A stretch of DNA of 51,976 bases, from positions 1 to 51,976 of the forward strand of contig CAMCZO010000006.1 of assembly GCA_945887955.1 (NCBI GenBank), written 5' to 3'. The notes beneath the pieces are model-generated. The model was not told where the DNA came from and did no database searches. It was given only the letters and a program-made list of their open reading frames with translations. The translations under genes and the position numbers were made by a program. This stretch comes from Chitinophaga pinensis. Lineage in GTDB: Bacteria > Bacteroidota > Bacteroidia > B-17B0 > Aurantibacillaceae. This document shows, in pieces, positions 37,351-46,905 of this stretch (its first letter is position 1; each line of letters starts with the position of its first letter).

Positions 37351-38598
37351 ATGGCAATTATAGAATTAAAAGTACCAAGCCCAGGAGAGTCTATTACTGA
37401 GGTGGTTATTTCAAAATGGATAAAAAATTCTGGCGATGTCGTTGAAAAAGATGAGGTTTTAGCTGAAATTGAATCTGATAAAGCTACATTAACATTAAAT
37501 GCTGAAGAAAGTGGTAAAATAGAAGTATTAGCCCCAGAAGGAACTACGGTAAAAGTGGGTCAAGTTGTTGTTAAAATAGACACATCATTTAAACCAGAAA
37601 TAAAAGTAGATATAAAGAAACCGGAAATAAAAGTAGAAGCTAAAAAAGAAGTAATTGAAACAAAAGCCATTCCGATTATTGCACCCTCTTATGCAATGGG
37701 CACGCCGAGTCCCGCTGCCTCAAAACTAATGACTGAAAATAAAATTACATCTAATCAATTAACAGGGAGTGGCAAAGATGGAAGAATAACTAAACAAGAT
37801 GTGCTTATTGCATTATCTAACGGCTTGCATACTGCATCAAATGTTTTAAGTAATAGCTGGCAAGGAAATCGAGATAAAGATCGAGTAAAGATGACCACTC
37901 TTCGTAAAACAATTGCTAAACGCTTAGTAGCTGTTAAAAATGAAACGGCAATGTTAACTACATTTAATGAAATTGACATGAGCGAAATATTCGCTATACG
38001 GGCAAAGTATAAAGATAAGTTTAAAGAAGTGTATGGAACTAATATTGGCTTTATGAGTTTTTTTACAAAAGCTGTTACTGAGGCATTGTATCATGTTCAA
38101 GCAGTAAACGCAACAATTGATGGCGACGAAATTGTGTATAATAGATATTGCGATATTGGGATTGCAGTTAGTGCGCCAAAAGGCTTGATGGTGCCAGTAT
38201 TGAGAAGTGCAGAATTAATGAGTTTAGCTCAAATAGAATCTGGCATTAAAGACCTAGCGCTAAAAGCGCGCGATGGTAAATTAACTATTCCTGATATGGA
38301 AGGAGGAACTTTTACCATTACGAATGGCGGAGTTTTTGGATCAATGATGAGTACTCCAATTATTAATCCGCCGCAAAGTGCTATTTTAGGAATGCATAAT
38401 GTAGTTGATAGGCCAATGGCGGTTAACGGACAAGTGATAATTCGGCCAATGATGTATGTGGCATTAAGTTATGATCATCGAATTATTGATGGCAAAGAAA
38501 GTGTAAGCTTTTTAGTAAAAGTAAAAGAAATGCTTGAAAACCCAAGTCGAATGTTATTTGGCGGCAAAAAGCCAGAAGAAATATTGTTGGGGCTTTAA
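37351..38598 (+). CDS. sucB: dihydrolipoyllysine succinyltransferase E2 of 2-oxoglutarate dehydrogenase
   Basis: The 415-residue E2 transfers the succinyl group from E1 to CoA and provides the complex core. The N-terminal lipoyl domain has the lipoylated Lys in EIESDKATL (Lys44). A Lys/Glu/Ile-rich linker is followed by the peripheral-subunit-binding domain ([20 protein letters not shown]). The catalytic acyltransferase domain has [12 protein letters not shown] and, near the end, [16 protein letters not shown], containing the catalytic His-Asp pair. It follows sucA by 20 bp. No anomalies. Confidence 0.95.
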   Translation: MAIIELKVPSPGESITEVVISKWIKNSGDVVEKDEVLAEIESDKATLTLNAEESGKIEVLAPEGTTVKVGQVVVKIDTSFKPEIKVDIKKPEIKVEAKKEVIETKAIPIIAPSYAMGTPSPAASKLMTENKITSNQLTGSGKDGRITKQDVLIALSNGLHTASNVLSNSWQGNRDKDRVKMTTLRKTIAKRLVAVKNETAMLTTFNEIDMSEIFAIRAKYKDKFKEVYGTNIGFMSFFTKAVTEALYHVQAVNATIDGDEIVYNRYCDIGIAVSAPKGLMVPVLRSAELMSLAQIESGIKDLALKARDGKLTIPDMEGGTFTITNGGVFGSMMSTPIINPPQSAILGMHNVVDRPMAVNGQVIIRPMMYVALSYDHRIIDGKESVSFLVKVKEMLENPSRMLFGGKKPEEILLGL

Positions 38599-38620
38599 AA
38601 TACCAGGATTTAAAAATAAA

Positions 38621-40018
38621 TTATTTTCTTTCTAAATCTATTTTTTCATCACCATTTTTATAAGGGACATAAGACATTATAAACTGAAACATCTCTTCTG
38701 TTGTCTTCATACTTTCAGCTCCACTTCCTTGAGAAATATTTTGTGGTGGATGAAATGGATTGTTTGAATTATTTTTTGTGTTATCAAATTCACCAAAAAC
38801 ATGGATAGATGAACCCTGAATTAATTTTACTGGATTTTTAAATGTATAATAATACTGCCATCTAAAATCCCATTTTTTTATTTTTATTAATGGAATAGTA
38901 TCTCCATTAGGATTTAAAGCGAAAGCCCAAAAGGTTTTTCCTATCAAATGCATGTGAGGATTAACCGATATTAATGAAATAGATTTAGACAAAGTTGTTT
39001 GAGTATGAAATGTTTTAATTTGATTGGCGGGAATTAAAAAATCAGGCTCAATTTTAGAAACGCCAAAGGTGCCTAATTGTAATTCAAGTAATGGGCGCTC
39101 TATAGGGTTTTTTCGAAAAAAAACATTTATATAACTACTGTCTTTTATCGAAAGGTTACTTGGCCCAAAATGAATATTGTTTAATAAAAAAGCGCCGTGT
39201 TTTTTTATATGAAATCCACCAATACTTTTGGGATAAATTGGTGGAATATATCCTGGCAAATAATACACTGTGTTTTGAGTAAGTGTCGGAAATTTTGGAT
39301 TTAAATTATCTGTATAGGGAATGTGCATTTTTTTATACACGTCTATTAATTCAGATTTTGTGTCAGAGTGAATTGCTTCGCCTGTAAAATAATTAAATGA
39401 TCGATTTGGAGTATAACTAATTAAATGCCCATTTACATGATGAACTAATTTTCGGTGATGAGGTACAAATTCAACGAAATCAACTAGAGTGTCGCTTGGT
39501 AGTTCATATGGAAATTTAATTATCAAAAAAGCATCAGTGCCATTCCCTTCAATAGAAATAGCTTGCTTTGATTTAATAACCAAATCTGGCTTTCTAAAAT
39601 AAGAGCCTTTATAATATTTTGGAACAAGCGGCTCAATCAAACTATCGCCTCGCAATAAACCCCCATCAACCCATTTTTTAATTAATTCAATTTCTGATTT
39701 TTTTAAAACTCTTTCACCAACAAAATGAGAATAATTTACATCTGCTGGCCATGGAGGCATGAAGCCTGTTTGAGTAACAAATTTAATGAGTTTAGCTTTT
39801 TTGATTGCATCAGAATAATTTAATAAATTAAATGGCCCACTTTCTCCAGGGCGATGACAGGCGGTGCAATTTTTAAATAAAATTGGAGCAATATGTTTAC
39901 TCCATGTAATTTTTTCGTCGCTAAAAGTAACATCTTCGTTTACTTGATTATTCGTACAAGAAATAAATAAAATAAAAAAATAATAAAAAAAATATTTTTG
40001 TAATTTATAAATAATCAA
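38621..40018 (-). CDS. cytochrome c / copper-monooxygenase-like lipoprotein
   Basis: A 465-residue lipoprotein (lipobox FISC, Cys21). The first domain holds one c-type haem site CTACH (Cys51, Cys54, His55) with a probable axial Met in the GFMPPW motif. The following region contains His-rich motifs HHRKLVHHVNGH and NPHMHLIG. These are like the copper-binding sites of type II ascorbate-dependent monooxygenases (PHM/DBM fold), with DKKW/WDFRWQYYY and FGEFDNT motifs. Such cytochrome-monooxygenase-like proteins are periplasmic; substrate unknown. It starts with TTG at 40018 (no ATG is in place for the signal). The DUF420 gene is 12 bp upstream, suggesting an operon tied to respiration or copper. 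Confidence 0.78.
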   Translation of the reverse strand: MIIYKLQKYFFYYFFILFISCTNNQVNEDVTFSDEKITWSKHIAPILFKNCTACHRPGESGPFNLLNYSDAIKKAKLIKFVTQTGFMPPWPADVNYSHFVGERVLKKSEIELIKKWVDGGLLRGDSLIEPLVPKYYKGSYFRKPDLVIKSKQAISIEGNGTDAFLIIKFPYELPSDTLVDFVEFVPHHRKLVHHVNGHLISYTPNRSFNYFTGEAIHSDTKSELIDVYKKMHIPYTDNLNPKFPTLTQNTVYYLPGYIPPIYPKSIGGFHIKKHGAFLLNNIHFGPSNLSIKDSSYINVFFRKNPIERPLLELQLGTFGVSKIEPDFLIPANQIKTFHTQTTLSKSISLISVNPHMHLIGKTFWAFALNPNGDTIPLIKIKKWDFRWQYYYTFKNPVKLIQGSSIHVFGEFDNTKNNSNNPFHPPQNISQGSGAESMKTTEEMFQFIMSYVPYKNGDEKIDLERK

Positions 40019-40030
40019 AAAGACTAAAAT

Positions 40031-40621
40031 CTAATAATTATAATAGGGAGCAATCATTAAATAAACGATAACGCCAGTAACTGTTACATACAACCAAATA
40101 GGATAACTAAACCGTGTTAGTTTTTTGTGTTTTTCCCGCTGATCAGTTAATCCATAATAAAAAGATAACAACACCATTGGCAAAACGGCTACTGCTAAAA
40201 AAATATGCGATAATAAAATAATTACATACAAGGGTTTAATACCAGACACCGTGTTGCTCTCTTCAGGACTCATAATTTCGTCATGATTAAGGTCGCCAAA
40301 TTTAGTATCCGGAATAAAATAGTGAGCCGTAACATAACTTAAAATAAACAACACACTTAAAATAAAAGCACTAATATTTAATTTTTTATGTCGTTCGATA
40401 TTTTTATTTTTTATAGCCCATAAAGAAAAAAGTAATAGAATACTGCAACTGCCATTTAAAAATGCATTTAGTTTTGGCAAAGAGTAAATGAAATGAGGGA
40501 ATGAATCGGGGTGGGGGATCCATTTTTGATTTAACACAACTACTAGCGCGCAAACAGCAACTGTAGTTGAATATATTATTATTTTAACTCTTTTTTCGCT
40601 GAGTTGATTAAAATCTATCAT
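40031..40621 (-). CDS. DUF420 membrane protein with an EF-hand-like loop
   Basis: A 196-residue, four- to five-helix integral membrane protein of the DUF420 type, which in Bacteroidota is often near cytochrome oxidase or copper-assembly genes. The hydrophobic helices are at about 12-30, 50-70, 80-100, 128-152 and 170-190. An unusual feature is an EF-hand-like calcium loop at residues 110-121 (DLNHDEIMSPEE) in the periplasmic loop between helices three and four. It lies upstream of the cytochrome/monooxygenase lipoprotein with a 12-bp gap; function unproven. Confidence 0.8.
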   Translation of the reverse strand: MIDFNQLSEKRVKIIIYSTTVAVCALVVVLNQKWIPHPDSFPHFIYSLPKLNAFLNGSCSILLLFSLWAIKNKNIERHKKLNISAFILSVLFILSYVTAHYFIPDTKFGDLNHDEIMSPEESNTVSGIKPLYVIILLSHIFLAVAVLPMVLLSFYYGLTDQREKHKKLTRFSYPIWLYVTVTGVIVYLMIAPYYNY

Positions 40622-40656
40622 TTAATTTTAATTGAGTAATGAATAAAAAATAAAAA

Positions 40657-41463
40657 TCACATTGCATTTAATTGTTCTTGACTAACTCCAGTAGACGAAT
40701 ATCCTCCATCGTGAAATAAATTTTGCATAGTAACCATACGAGTTAGATCAGAAAATAAACTTACTGTATAATTTGCGCAATCTTCGGCGCTAGCATTTCC
40801 TAATGGAGATTGCATTTCTGCAAAGTTATAAAAATCACTAAATCCTTTTATTCCACTGCCAGCAGTAGTTTTAGTAGGGGATTGTGAAATAGTGTTGATT
40901 CTTACTTTTTTATGTTTACCATAATGGTATCCGAAAGTGCGAGCAATACTTTCTAATGTCGCCTTAAAATCTGCCATGTCCGTATAAAATGGATAAACTC
41001 GCTGAGCACCTATGTATGTTAAGGCCACAACGCTAGCCCAATCATTTAAAGCATCTAATTTATGGGCGACAGCTAACATTTTATGAAATGATAATGCAGA
41101 AACATCAAATCCCTTATTTACATAATCATAATTTAGTTCTGTGTAAGGAATGTTTTTTCGAATATTAACGCTCATTCCTATGGAGTGTAAAACAAAATCA
41201 ATTTTTCCGCCTAAATGAGTCATAGAATCCGTGTAAAGTTTTTCAATATCTTCAACACTCGTGGCGTCGGCCGGAATTATTAATGAATTTGTTTTGGTTG
41301 CTAATTTATTTATTTCTCCCATTCGCATAGCAATTGGAGCATTGCTTAACACAAATGTTGCTCCTTCTTCATGAGCACGGAGTGCAACTTTCCAGGCAAT
41401 TGAATTTTCGTCTAATGCCCCTGTAATAATTCCTCGTTTTCCTTTTAATAAATTGTAGGCCAT
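40657..41463 (-). CDS. fabI: enoyl-[acyl-carrier-protein] reductase (NADH)
   Basis: FabI reduces trans-2-enoyl-ACP in the last step of each fatty-acid elongation cycle. The 268-residue product belongs to the short-chain dehydrogenase superfamily, with an N-terminal cofactor region KGKRGIITGALDENSIAW and the HSIGM segment. The FabI-type Y-x6-K catalytic pair is in FYTDMADFKATLES, and SPTKTTAGSGIKGF is the substrate-binding loop. The start and length are normal. It lies 36 bp upstream of the DUF420 gene and downstream of recN, all on the minus strand. Confidence 0.95.
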   Translation of the reverse strand: MAYNLLKGKRGIITGALDENSIAWKVALRAHEEGATFVLSNAPIAMRMGEINKLATKTNSLIIPADATSVEDIEKLYTDSMTHLGGKIDFVLHSIGMSVNIRKNIPYTELNYDYVNKGFDVSALSFHKMLAVAHKLDALNDWASVVALTYIGAQRVYPFYTDMADFKATLESIARTFGYHYGKHKKVRINTISQSPTKTTAGSGIKGFSDFYNFAEMQSPLGNASAEDCANYTVSLFSDLTRMVTMQNLFHDGGYSSTGVSQEQLNAM

Positions 41464-41553
41464 AATTTAATTTTTAATAGTGCAAATATAACATTATCAT
41501 ATAAAATTTCTAAGTTCAAAAAAGTAATTAATGAGTATTCTTAATTTAATAAC

Positions 41554-43212
41554 TCAATTACTACTTAATAGCTCAGTAGCATTTTTTATTGCAGAAACTG
41601 TAGGATTGCTTTTGCTTAACATTTTAGCAATTTCATTAATCCGCTCAGCTTTATTAAGTTGTTTTATATAAGAAACTGTTTTGTCCTCATTGTCTTTTTT
41701 ATAAACAAACAAATGATGATCTCCCTTACTTGCCATTTGAGGCAGATGTGTTATGGCAATTACCTGCATATTATTTCCCATACTTAATAATATTTCGCCA
41801 ATTTTATCAGCTACATCCCCACTTACACCAGTATCTATTTCATCAAAAATAATAGTAGGCAATTGTTTTTTTGAAGCTAGTAATGCTTTTAGACTCAGCA
41901 TTAGTCGAGAAAGCTCGCCACCGCTTGCTACTTTGTGCAGTTCATTAAGTTCGGCGCCTTTATTCGCAGTGAATAAAAATTTTAATTCGTCTAAGCCATT
42001 AATACCTAAATCCGATTTTTGACTGAGTACAATTTTAAAAATTGCATTTTCCATAGAGAGTTCGGCCAATGTCTTTTTTATTGTTTGCTCTATTCCATGT
42101 ATAGCTTTAGTTCTTAATTTAGTTAATTCTTCGCTAAGTTTTAAGCAATTATTTTGAGAAATCTGAATTAGTTTTTGTTTAGAAATAATTGTGTTTTCGA
42201 TAGAATTGAATTGATTTAATTTATTTTCAATATCTGATTTTATTTTTAATAAGTCCTCTTCGGTATTTACTTGATGTTTTTTTAACAAGCGATTTAGCTT
42301 ATCCATTTTTATATTTACCTGACTTAATTTATCAGAATCAAATACTACCTCATTTGCAGCGTCTTCAATGTCTGCCGACAATTCTTTTAATTCGATGTAT
42401 AGGGAATGAATTCGATCGGTTAATAACGAATAGTTTTTACTGTATTTAGATAATGATTGTAAAGATTGTTTTGTTTTTCCTAAATCAATTAAAATATTTA
42501 TTTCGTTACCACTAATTGCATTGCTTGCCGCCAATAAATTACTTTTAATTATTTCTGAATTTTCAAGTTTAGAACTTTCCTCTTCGAGGCCACTTAATAT
42601 ACCAGCTTTAATTTCGGTTTCTTCTAACTCGCTATAAAGAAATTGAAAATAATCTAATTCTTTTTTAGCTAATTTTTCTTGTTCCTGAAGAGATTGTAGT
42701 TCAATTTTTGATTTTGTAAATGAGCTAAATTCTATTTTATATTCTTTAAATATTTTTAAACTCTCTGCAAAAGTATCCATCAATTCTAATTGAAAGTTAG
42801 ATTGATTAAGTAATAAGGTTTGGTGTTGAGAATGGATATCAATTAATTTTTCGGACAACAATTTTAAAACCGATAAACTTACGGGCGAATCATTTAAAAA
42901 ACTACGCGATTTTCCATCAGCATTTATCTCTCGACGAAGGATAAGATTTGGTTCAAAATCTAAATCATGTTCTAAAAAAAAACCGTTTAAATCCAAATTT
43001 GTGGCCGAAAATTCTGCCTCGATAATACATTTTTTTGTTTTTAAATTTAATGCACTTAAATCTGCTCTTTTACCAAGTGCTAACGATAGAGCTTCTAAAA
43101 AAATTGATTTTCCTGCGCCCGTCTCTCCTGTAATTACTGTTAAGTTTCCAGGAAAAGAAACTTCCATTTCATTAATCAAAGCAAAATTGCTTATGTGAAG
43201 CCTTTTAAGCAT
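41554..43212 (-). CDS. recN: DNA repair protein RecN
   Basis: An SMC-like ATPase acting early in double-strand-break repair and RecA-mediated recombination. The 552-residue protein has Walker A GETGAGKS at residues 29-36, a long central coiled-coil (roughly residues 160-380, rich in Glu, Lys, Leu), the ABC signature ASGGELSRLMLSLKALL and Walker B TIIFDEIDTGVSG near the C-terminus. Length and motif order are normal. It is upstream of fabI, 90 bp apart, and downstream of rsgA in the same orientation. Confidence 0.96.
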   Translation of the reverse strand: MLKRLHISNFALINEMEVSFPGNLTVITGETGAGKSIFLEALSLALGKRADLSALNLKTKKCIIEAEFSATNLDLNGFFLEHDLDFEPNLILRREINADGKSRSFLNDSPVSLSVLKLLSEKLIDIHSQHQTLLLNQSNFQLELMDTFAESLKIFKEYKIEFSSFTKSKIELQSLQEQEKLAKKELDYFQFLYSELEETEIKAGILSGLEEESSKLENSEIIKSNLLAASNAISGNEINILIDLGKTKQSLQSLSKYSKNYSLLTDRIHSLYIELKELSADIEDAANEVVFDSDKLSQVNIKMDKLNRLLKKHQVNTEEDLLKIKSDIENKLNQFNSIENTIISKQKLIQISQNNCLKLSEELTKLRTKAIHGIEQTIKKTLAELSMENAIFKIVLSQKSDLGINGLDELKFLFTANKGAELNELHKVASGGELSRLMLSLKALLASKKQLPTIIFDEIDTGVSGDVADKIGEILLSMGNNMQVIAITHLPQMASKGDHHLFVYKKDNEDKTVSYIKQLNKAERINEIAKMLSKSNPTVSAIKNATELLSSN

Positions 43213-43284
43213 GGGCTAATTTCGGATTATTTAATTCAAATAAAAACACTTTGAACAAAAATAGTTTATCGCTAATAATTTCCC

Positions 43285-44217
43285 TTATTTTATTTCCCAT
43301 TCTTTCCAATCCATTTCTTCACCATTTAAAATTCCTAAATAACTTATATATCGTTCGTTACTAATCTCTCCTTTTTCTACTGCATTAATAATTTCGCATT
43401 TTGGCTCATTAACATGAATGCAGTTGTTGAATTTACAATTATTCATTCGAGATCTAATTTCAGGAAAATAATGTCCAACTTCTTCTTTTTTCATATCCAC
43501 TAACCCTAGTTCTTTAATTCCTGGCGAATCAATAATGCTGCCTCCAAAAGATAATTGATGCAGTTCTGCAAAAGTAGTTGTATGTTTTCCTTTTGCATGA
43601 GCTGAAGAAATTACACCAGTTTTAATATTTAAATTAGGTTCTAAGGCATTTACGAAAGTCGATTTTCCTACACCCGAATGCCCAGCAATTAAAGTGGTTT
43701 TATCTTTAAATACTATTGTTAAGGCATTAACTTGGGCCTTATCGTAACTACTCACTTCGAAACACTCATATCCAATTTGAGAATATAAATTAATGACGTT
43801 TGTTTGAATTTCTTTCATTTCAATGCTTAACAAATCGCACTTATTAAAAATAAGTTTTGCAGGAATTTGATAGGCTTCTGCCGTTATTAAAAATCGATCG
43901 ATAAAGCCTAAACTTGTTCGTGGAAAAACTAAAGTCACAATTAACACCGCTTGATCTAAATTACTAGCAATGATTTGAGATTGCTTACTTAAATTTATAG
44001 ATTTACGAATAATATAATTTCGTCTTGGATGAATTTTTTTTATACAAGCTTCCCCATTTTCTTCTAAGTCAAAATCTACTAGGTCTCCTACCGCAATAGG
44101 ATTAGTCGTTTTCCTGCCTTCTAATCTTATTTTTCCTTTTAAAACGCAATCATAAATAATGTCTTGCGATTTAACAAAACACCTGCTTCCAGAAGATTTA
44201 ATAACAATTCCGTTCAT
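43285..44217 (-). CDS. rsgA: ribosome small subunit-dependent GTPase RsgA
   Basis: RsgA is a circularly permuted GTPase that helps mature the 30S subunit. The 310-residue product has an N-terminal OB-like domain, then the permuted order: G4 NKCD, G1 GHSGVGKST and G3 DSPG. A C-terminal zinc-binding module follows, with Cys/His ligands in CKFNNCIHVNEPKC. All features are present. It lies 72 bp from recN in the same direction. The start ATG at 44217 is the natural one. Confidence 0.96.
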   Translation of the reverse strand: MNGIVIKSSGSRCFVKSQDIIYDCVLKGKIRLEGRKTTNPIAVGDLVDFDLEENGEACIKKIHPRRNYIIRKSINLSKQSQIIASNLDQAVLIVTLVFPRTSLGFIDRFLITAEAYQIPAKLIFNKCDLLSIEMKEIQTNVINLYSQIGYECFEVSSYDKAQVNALTIVFKDKTTLIAGHSGVGKSTFVNALEPNLNIKTGVISSAHAKGKHTTTFAELHQLSFGGSIIDSPGIKELGLVDMKKEEVGHYFPEIRSRMNNCKFNNCIHVNEPKCEIINAVEKGEISNERYISYLGILNGEEMDWKEWEIK

Positions 44218-44325
44218 TTTTATTTGGGCAAAGTTAATAAATAAAGTGTTTTTTATATTTATAAAAATTAACTACTTATCTTTTAATTAATTAGTAATTT
44301 AGCGCTGTTTTTAATAAAAAAAATC

Positions 44326-45504
44326 ATGAAAGAAGTATATATTGTATCAGCTATAAGAACCGCATTTGGGTCTTTTGGTGGGACCTTAGCTGGTGTTTCT
44401 GCTACAAAACTTGGAGCTGCAGCTATAAAAGGAGCTTTAGATAAAATAAAATTAGATGGTAAATTAGTAAACGAAGTCATAATGGGTTCTGTTTTACAAG
44501 CTAATTTAGGGCAAGCGCCTGCAAGGCAAGCAGCAAAATTTGCGGGCTTACCTGATCATGTTAATTGTACCACCGTTAATAAAGTATGTGCTAGTGGCAT
44601 GAAATCTATTATGCTGGCTGCTCAAAGTATTATGTTAGGAGATAATGATGTGGTAGTAGCTGGTGGAATGGAAAATATGAGCGCTGTTCCATTTTATTCA
44701 GATAGTACCCGTTGGGGCGCAAAATATGGAAACGCGCAATTGATTGACGGCTTAGCTAAAGATGGCTTAACCGATGTGTATGGAGATTTTCCTATGGGTA
44801 ATTGCGCAGAATTATGCGCAAAAGAAATGAATTTTTCGCGCGAAGCACAGGATGCTTTTGCTATTGAATCTTATAAAAAATCTGCAGCAGCATGGAGTGC
44901 AGGTAAATTTAAAGATGAGGTTGTAGAAATAACTGTAAAGACAAAAAAAGGAGATGTTTTATTTTCAGAAGATGAAGAATATAAAAATGTGAACTTTGAA
45001 AAAATACCTACTTTAAAGCCGGTATTTATTAAAGAAGGCACCGTAACAGCCGCTAATGCAAGTACCATGAATGATGGCGCAGCAGCTTTAGTTTTAATGA
45101 GTAAAGAAAAAGCAGAAGAATTAGGCTTAAAGCCTTTAGCAAAAATAAAAGGATTTGCCGATGCAGAGCAGGCTCCTGAATGGTTTACAACATCTCCAAG
45201 TTTGGCAATGCCAAAAGCGGCTCAAAAAGCAGGCTTAACCATAAAAGATTTAGATTATTTTGAATTTAACGAAGCCTTTAGTGTTGTTGGCTTAGCAAAT
45301 ATAAAATTATTGGATTTAGATGCGAGCAAAGTAAATGTAAATGGTGGCGCTGTTTCTATAGGGCATCCTTTAGGCGCAAGTGGCGCAAGAATTATTGTGA
45401 CATTAATTAATGTGTTAAAACAAAATGGTGGTAAATTTGGCGGTGCCGCTATATGCAATGGCGGTGGCGGTGCAAGCGCAATGGTGATTGAAAATATAAC
45501 TTAA
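44326..45504 (+). CDS. acetyl-CoA C-acyltransferase (thiolase)
   Basis: A 392-residue thiolase. The acyl-enzyme nucleophile Cys88 is in NKVCASGMKS, and the other active-site motifs are GGMENMS, NEAFSVVGL, the His in GGAVSIGHPLGASG, and the base Cys in AICNGGGGAS. It catalyses either condensation of two acetyl-CoA (biosynthetic, atoB) or beta-ketoacyl-CoA cleavage (fadA); sequence alone does not decide. Divergent from rsgA. An acyl-CoA ligase 1.4 kb downstream, on the opposite strand, is compatible with fatty-acid degradation. Confidence 0.93.
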   Translation: MKEVYIVSAIRTAFGSFGGTLAGVSATKLGAAAIKGALDKIKLDGKLVNEVIMGSVLQANLGQAPARQAAKFAGLPDHVNCTTVNKVCASGMKSIMLAAQSIMLGDNDVVVAGGMENMSAVPFYSDSTRWGAKYGNAQLIDGLAKDGLTDVYGDFPMGNCAELCAKEMNFSREAQDAFAIESYKKSAAAWSAGKFKDEVVEITVKTKKGDVLFSEDEEYKNVNFEKIPTLKPVFIKEGTVTAANASTMNDGAAALVLMSKEKAEELGLKPLAKIKGFADAEQAPEWFTTSPSLAMPKAAQKAGLTIKDLDYFEFNEAFSVVGLANIKLLDLDASKVNVNGGAVSIGHPLGASGARIIVTLINVLKQNGGKFGGAAICNGGGGASAMVIENIT

Positions 45505-45572
45505 TAAACGACCCAATTAATTCTAGATTAAAATACAAAATTTTATTTATTACTTAAAAAAATAAGCTACTC

Positions 45573-46682
45573 ATGAAATTAACAGCCCTTTATAATAAGC
45601 ACATTTCTTTAGGTGCTAAAATGGTGCCATTTGCAGGCTATAACATGCCCGTGTCTTATTCTGGCTTAAACGAAGAACATCAGATTGTTAGAACCGGTGT
45701 TGGAGTTTTTGATGTAAGCCACATGGGTGAATTTATTTTAAAAGGTACAGATGCTTTAGATTTAATACAACGTGTAACAAGTAACGACGCTTCAGTTTTA
45801 ACTAATGGAAAAGCTCAATATTCTTGTTTACCAAATGCTGATGGAGGAATTGTTGATGATTTGCTTGTGTATAGAATAGATTCTGAAACATATATGTTAG
45901 TTGTAAATGCAAGTAACATAGAAAAAGATTGGAATTGGATTATGCAAAAAAACACAAAGAGTGTACCGATGAAAAATATTTCAGAAGAAACTTCATTGTT
46001 AGCAATACAGGGCCCTGATGCATTAGCCACTTTACAAAAACTAACAGCAGTTAATTTATCTGAAATACCTTATTATAGTTTTGTTAAAGGAACATTTAAT
46101 GGCATAGAGAATGTTGTTATTAGTAATACTGGTTATACCGGAGCTGGTGGTTTTGAACTTTATTTTGAAAATCAATTTGCAATTGCCATGTGGGAATCTA
46201 TTTTTGATGCAGGAAAAGAGTTTAATATAAAGCCAATTGGTTTAGGAGCCAGAGACACCTTACGTTTAGAAATGGGCTTTTGTTTATATGGTAATGATAT
46301 TGATGACACAACCTCGCCGATTGAAGCAGGTTTAGGTTGGATTACAAAATTCACCAAAGATTTTACAAATCGGGCAGCCATAGAGCAACAAAAGATTTTA
46401 GGTGTATCAAAAAAATTAGTGGGTTTTGAAATGATTGATAGAGGAATTCCTCGGCACGATTATTTAATTGCTGATGGTGCTGGAAATATTATAGGCAAAG
46501 TAACCTCAGGCACTCAATCGCCGACTTTAAACAAAGCCATCGGATTAGGTTATATTAATTCTGAGTTTTGTAAAATAGATACAGAAATAAATATTATGAT
46601 TCGCGATAAAGGCGTCAAAGCAAAAGTAACTAAAATCCCATTTTTTAAAAATAAAACTTATTTTTGCAACTCGATACAATAA
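45573..46682 (+). CDS. gcvT: glycine cleavage system aminomethyltransferase (T-protein)
   Basis: GcvT transfers the methylene group of the aminomethyl-lipoyl H-protein to tetrahydrofolate, releasing ammonia. The 369-residue product has [26 protein letters not shown], the folate region [24 protein letters not shown] and the C-terminal FFKNKTY. No gcvP or gcvH is nearby, as often in Bacteroidota, where they are unlinked. The stop codon TAA (46680-46682) directly abuts the first base of tRNA-Ala. A -7-like promoter element for that tRNA lies in the last codons. Confidence 0.95.
   Translation: MKLTALYNKHISLGAKMVPFAGYNMPVSYSGLNEEHQIVRTGVGVFDVSHMGEFILKGTDALDLIQRVTSNDASVLTNGKAQYSCLPNADGGIVDDLLVYRIDSETYMLVVNASNIEKDWNWIMQKNTKSVPMKNISEETSLLAIQGPDALATLQKLTAVNLSEIPYYSFVKGTFNGIENVVISNTGYTGAGGFELYFENQFAIAMWESIFDAGKEFNIKPIGLGARDTLRLEMGFCLYGNDIDDTTSPIEAGLGWITKFTKDFTNRAAIEQQKILGVSKKLVGFEMIDRGIPRHDYLIADGAGNIIGKVTSGTQSPTLNKAIGLGYINSEFCKIDTEINIMIRDKGVKAKVTKIPFFKNKTYFCNSIQ
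46659..46666 (+). promoter_or_regulatory. -7 element for tRNA-Ala inside gcvT
   Basis: TATTTTTG matches TANNTTTG exactly and lies 16 bp before the tRNA-Ala first base, within the last codons of gcvT. A -33 TTTG at the ideal distance is missing (only a T-run near 46640), so support is moderate. Confidence 0.4.
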
Positions 46683-46759
46683 GGGGGATTAGCTCATTTG
46701 GCTAGAGCGCTTCGCTGGCAGTGAAGAGGTGATCGGTTCGAATCCGATATTCTCCACCA
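46683..46759 (+). tRNA. tRNA-Ala (anticodon GGC)
   Basis: A 77-nt gene including encoded CCA at 46757-46759. The acceptor GGGGGAT pairs with ATTCTCC (with G-U pairs), and the discriminator is A. The anticodon arm is CTTCG-CTGGCAG-TGAAG, with anticodon GGC for alanine GCC/GCU. The T-arm is GGTTCGAATCC. It begins on the base after the gcvT stop codon. Confidence 0.95.
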
Positions 46760-46905
46760 ATATTTTTAAACTTTTTCTTGAAAAGGCATTCGAAATTTTA
46801 AATTAATACACGCAAGTGTTGGCTTTACTATTACCTCTCACAAAGTTTATGACTGTTCGTTAAAAAATTCTGCTTTAAACTTTAATTTAATAATCAAATC
46901 AATAT

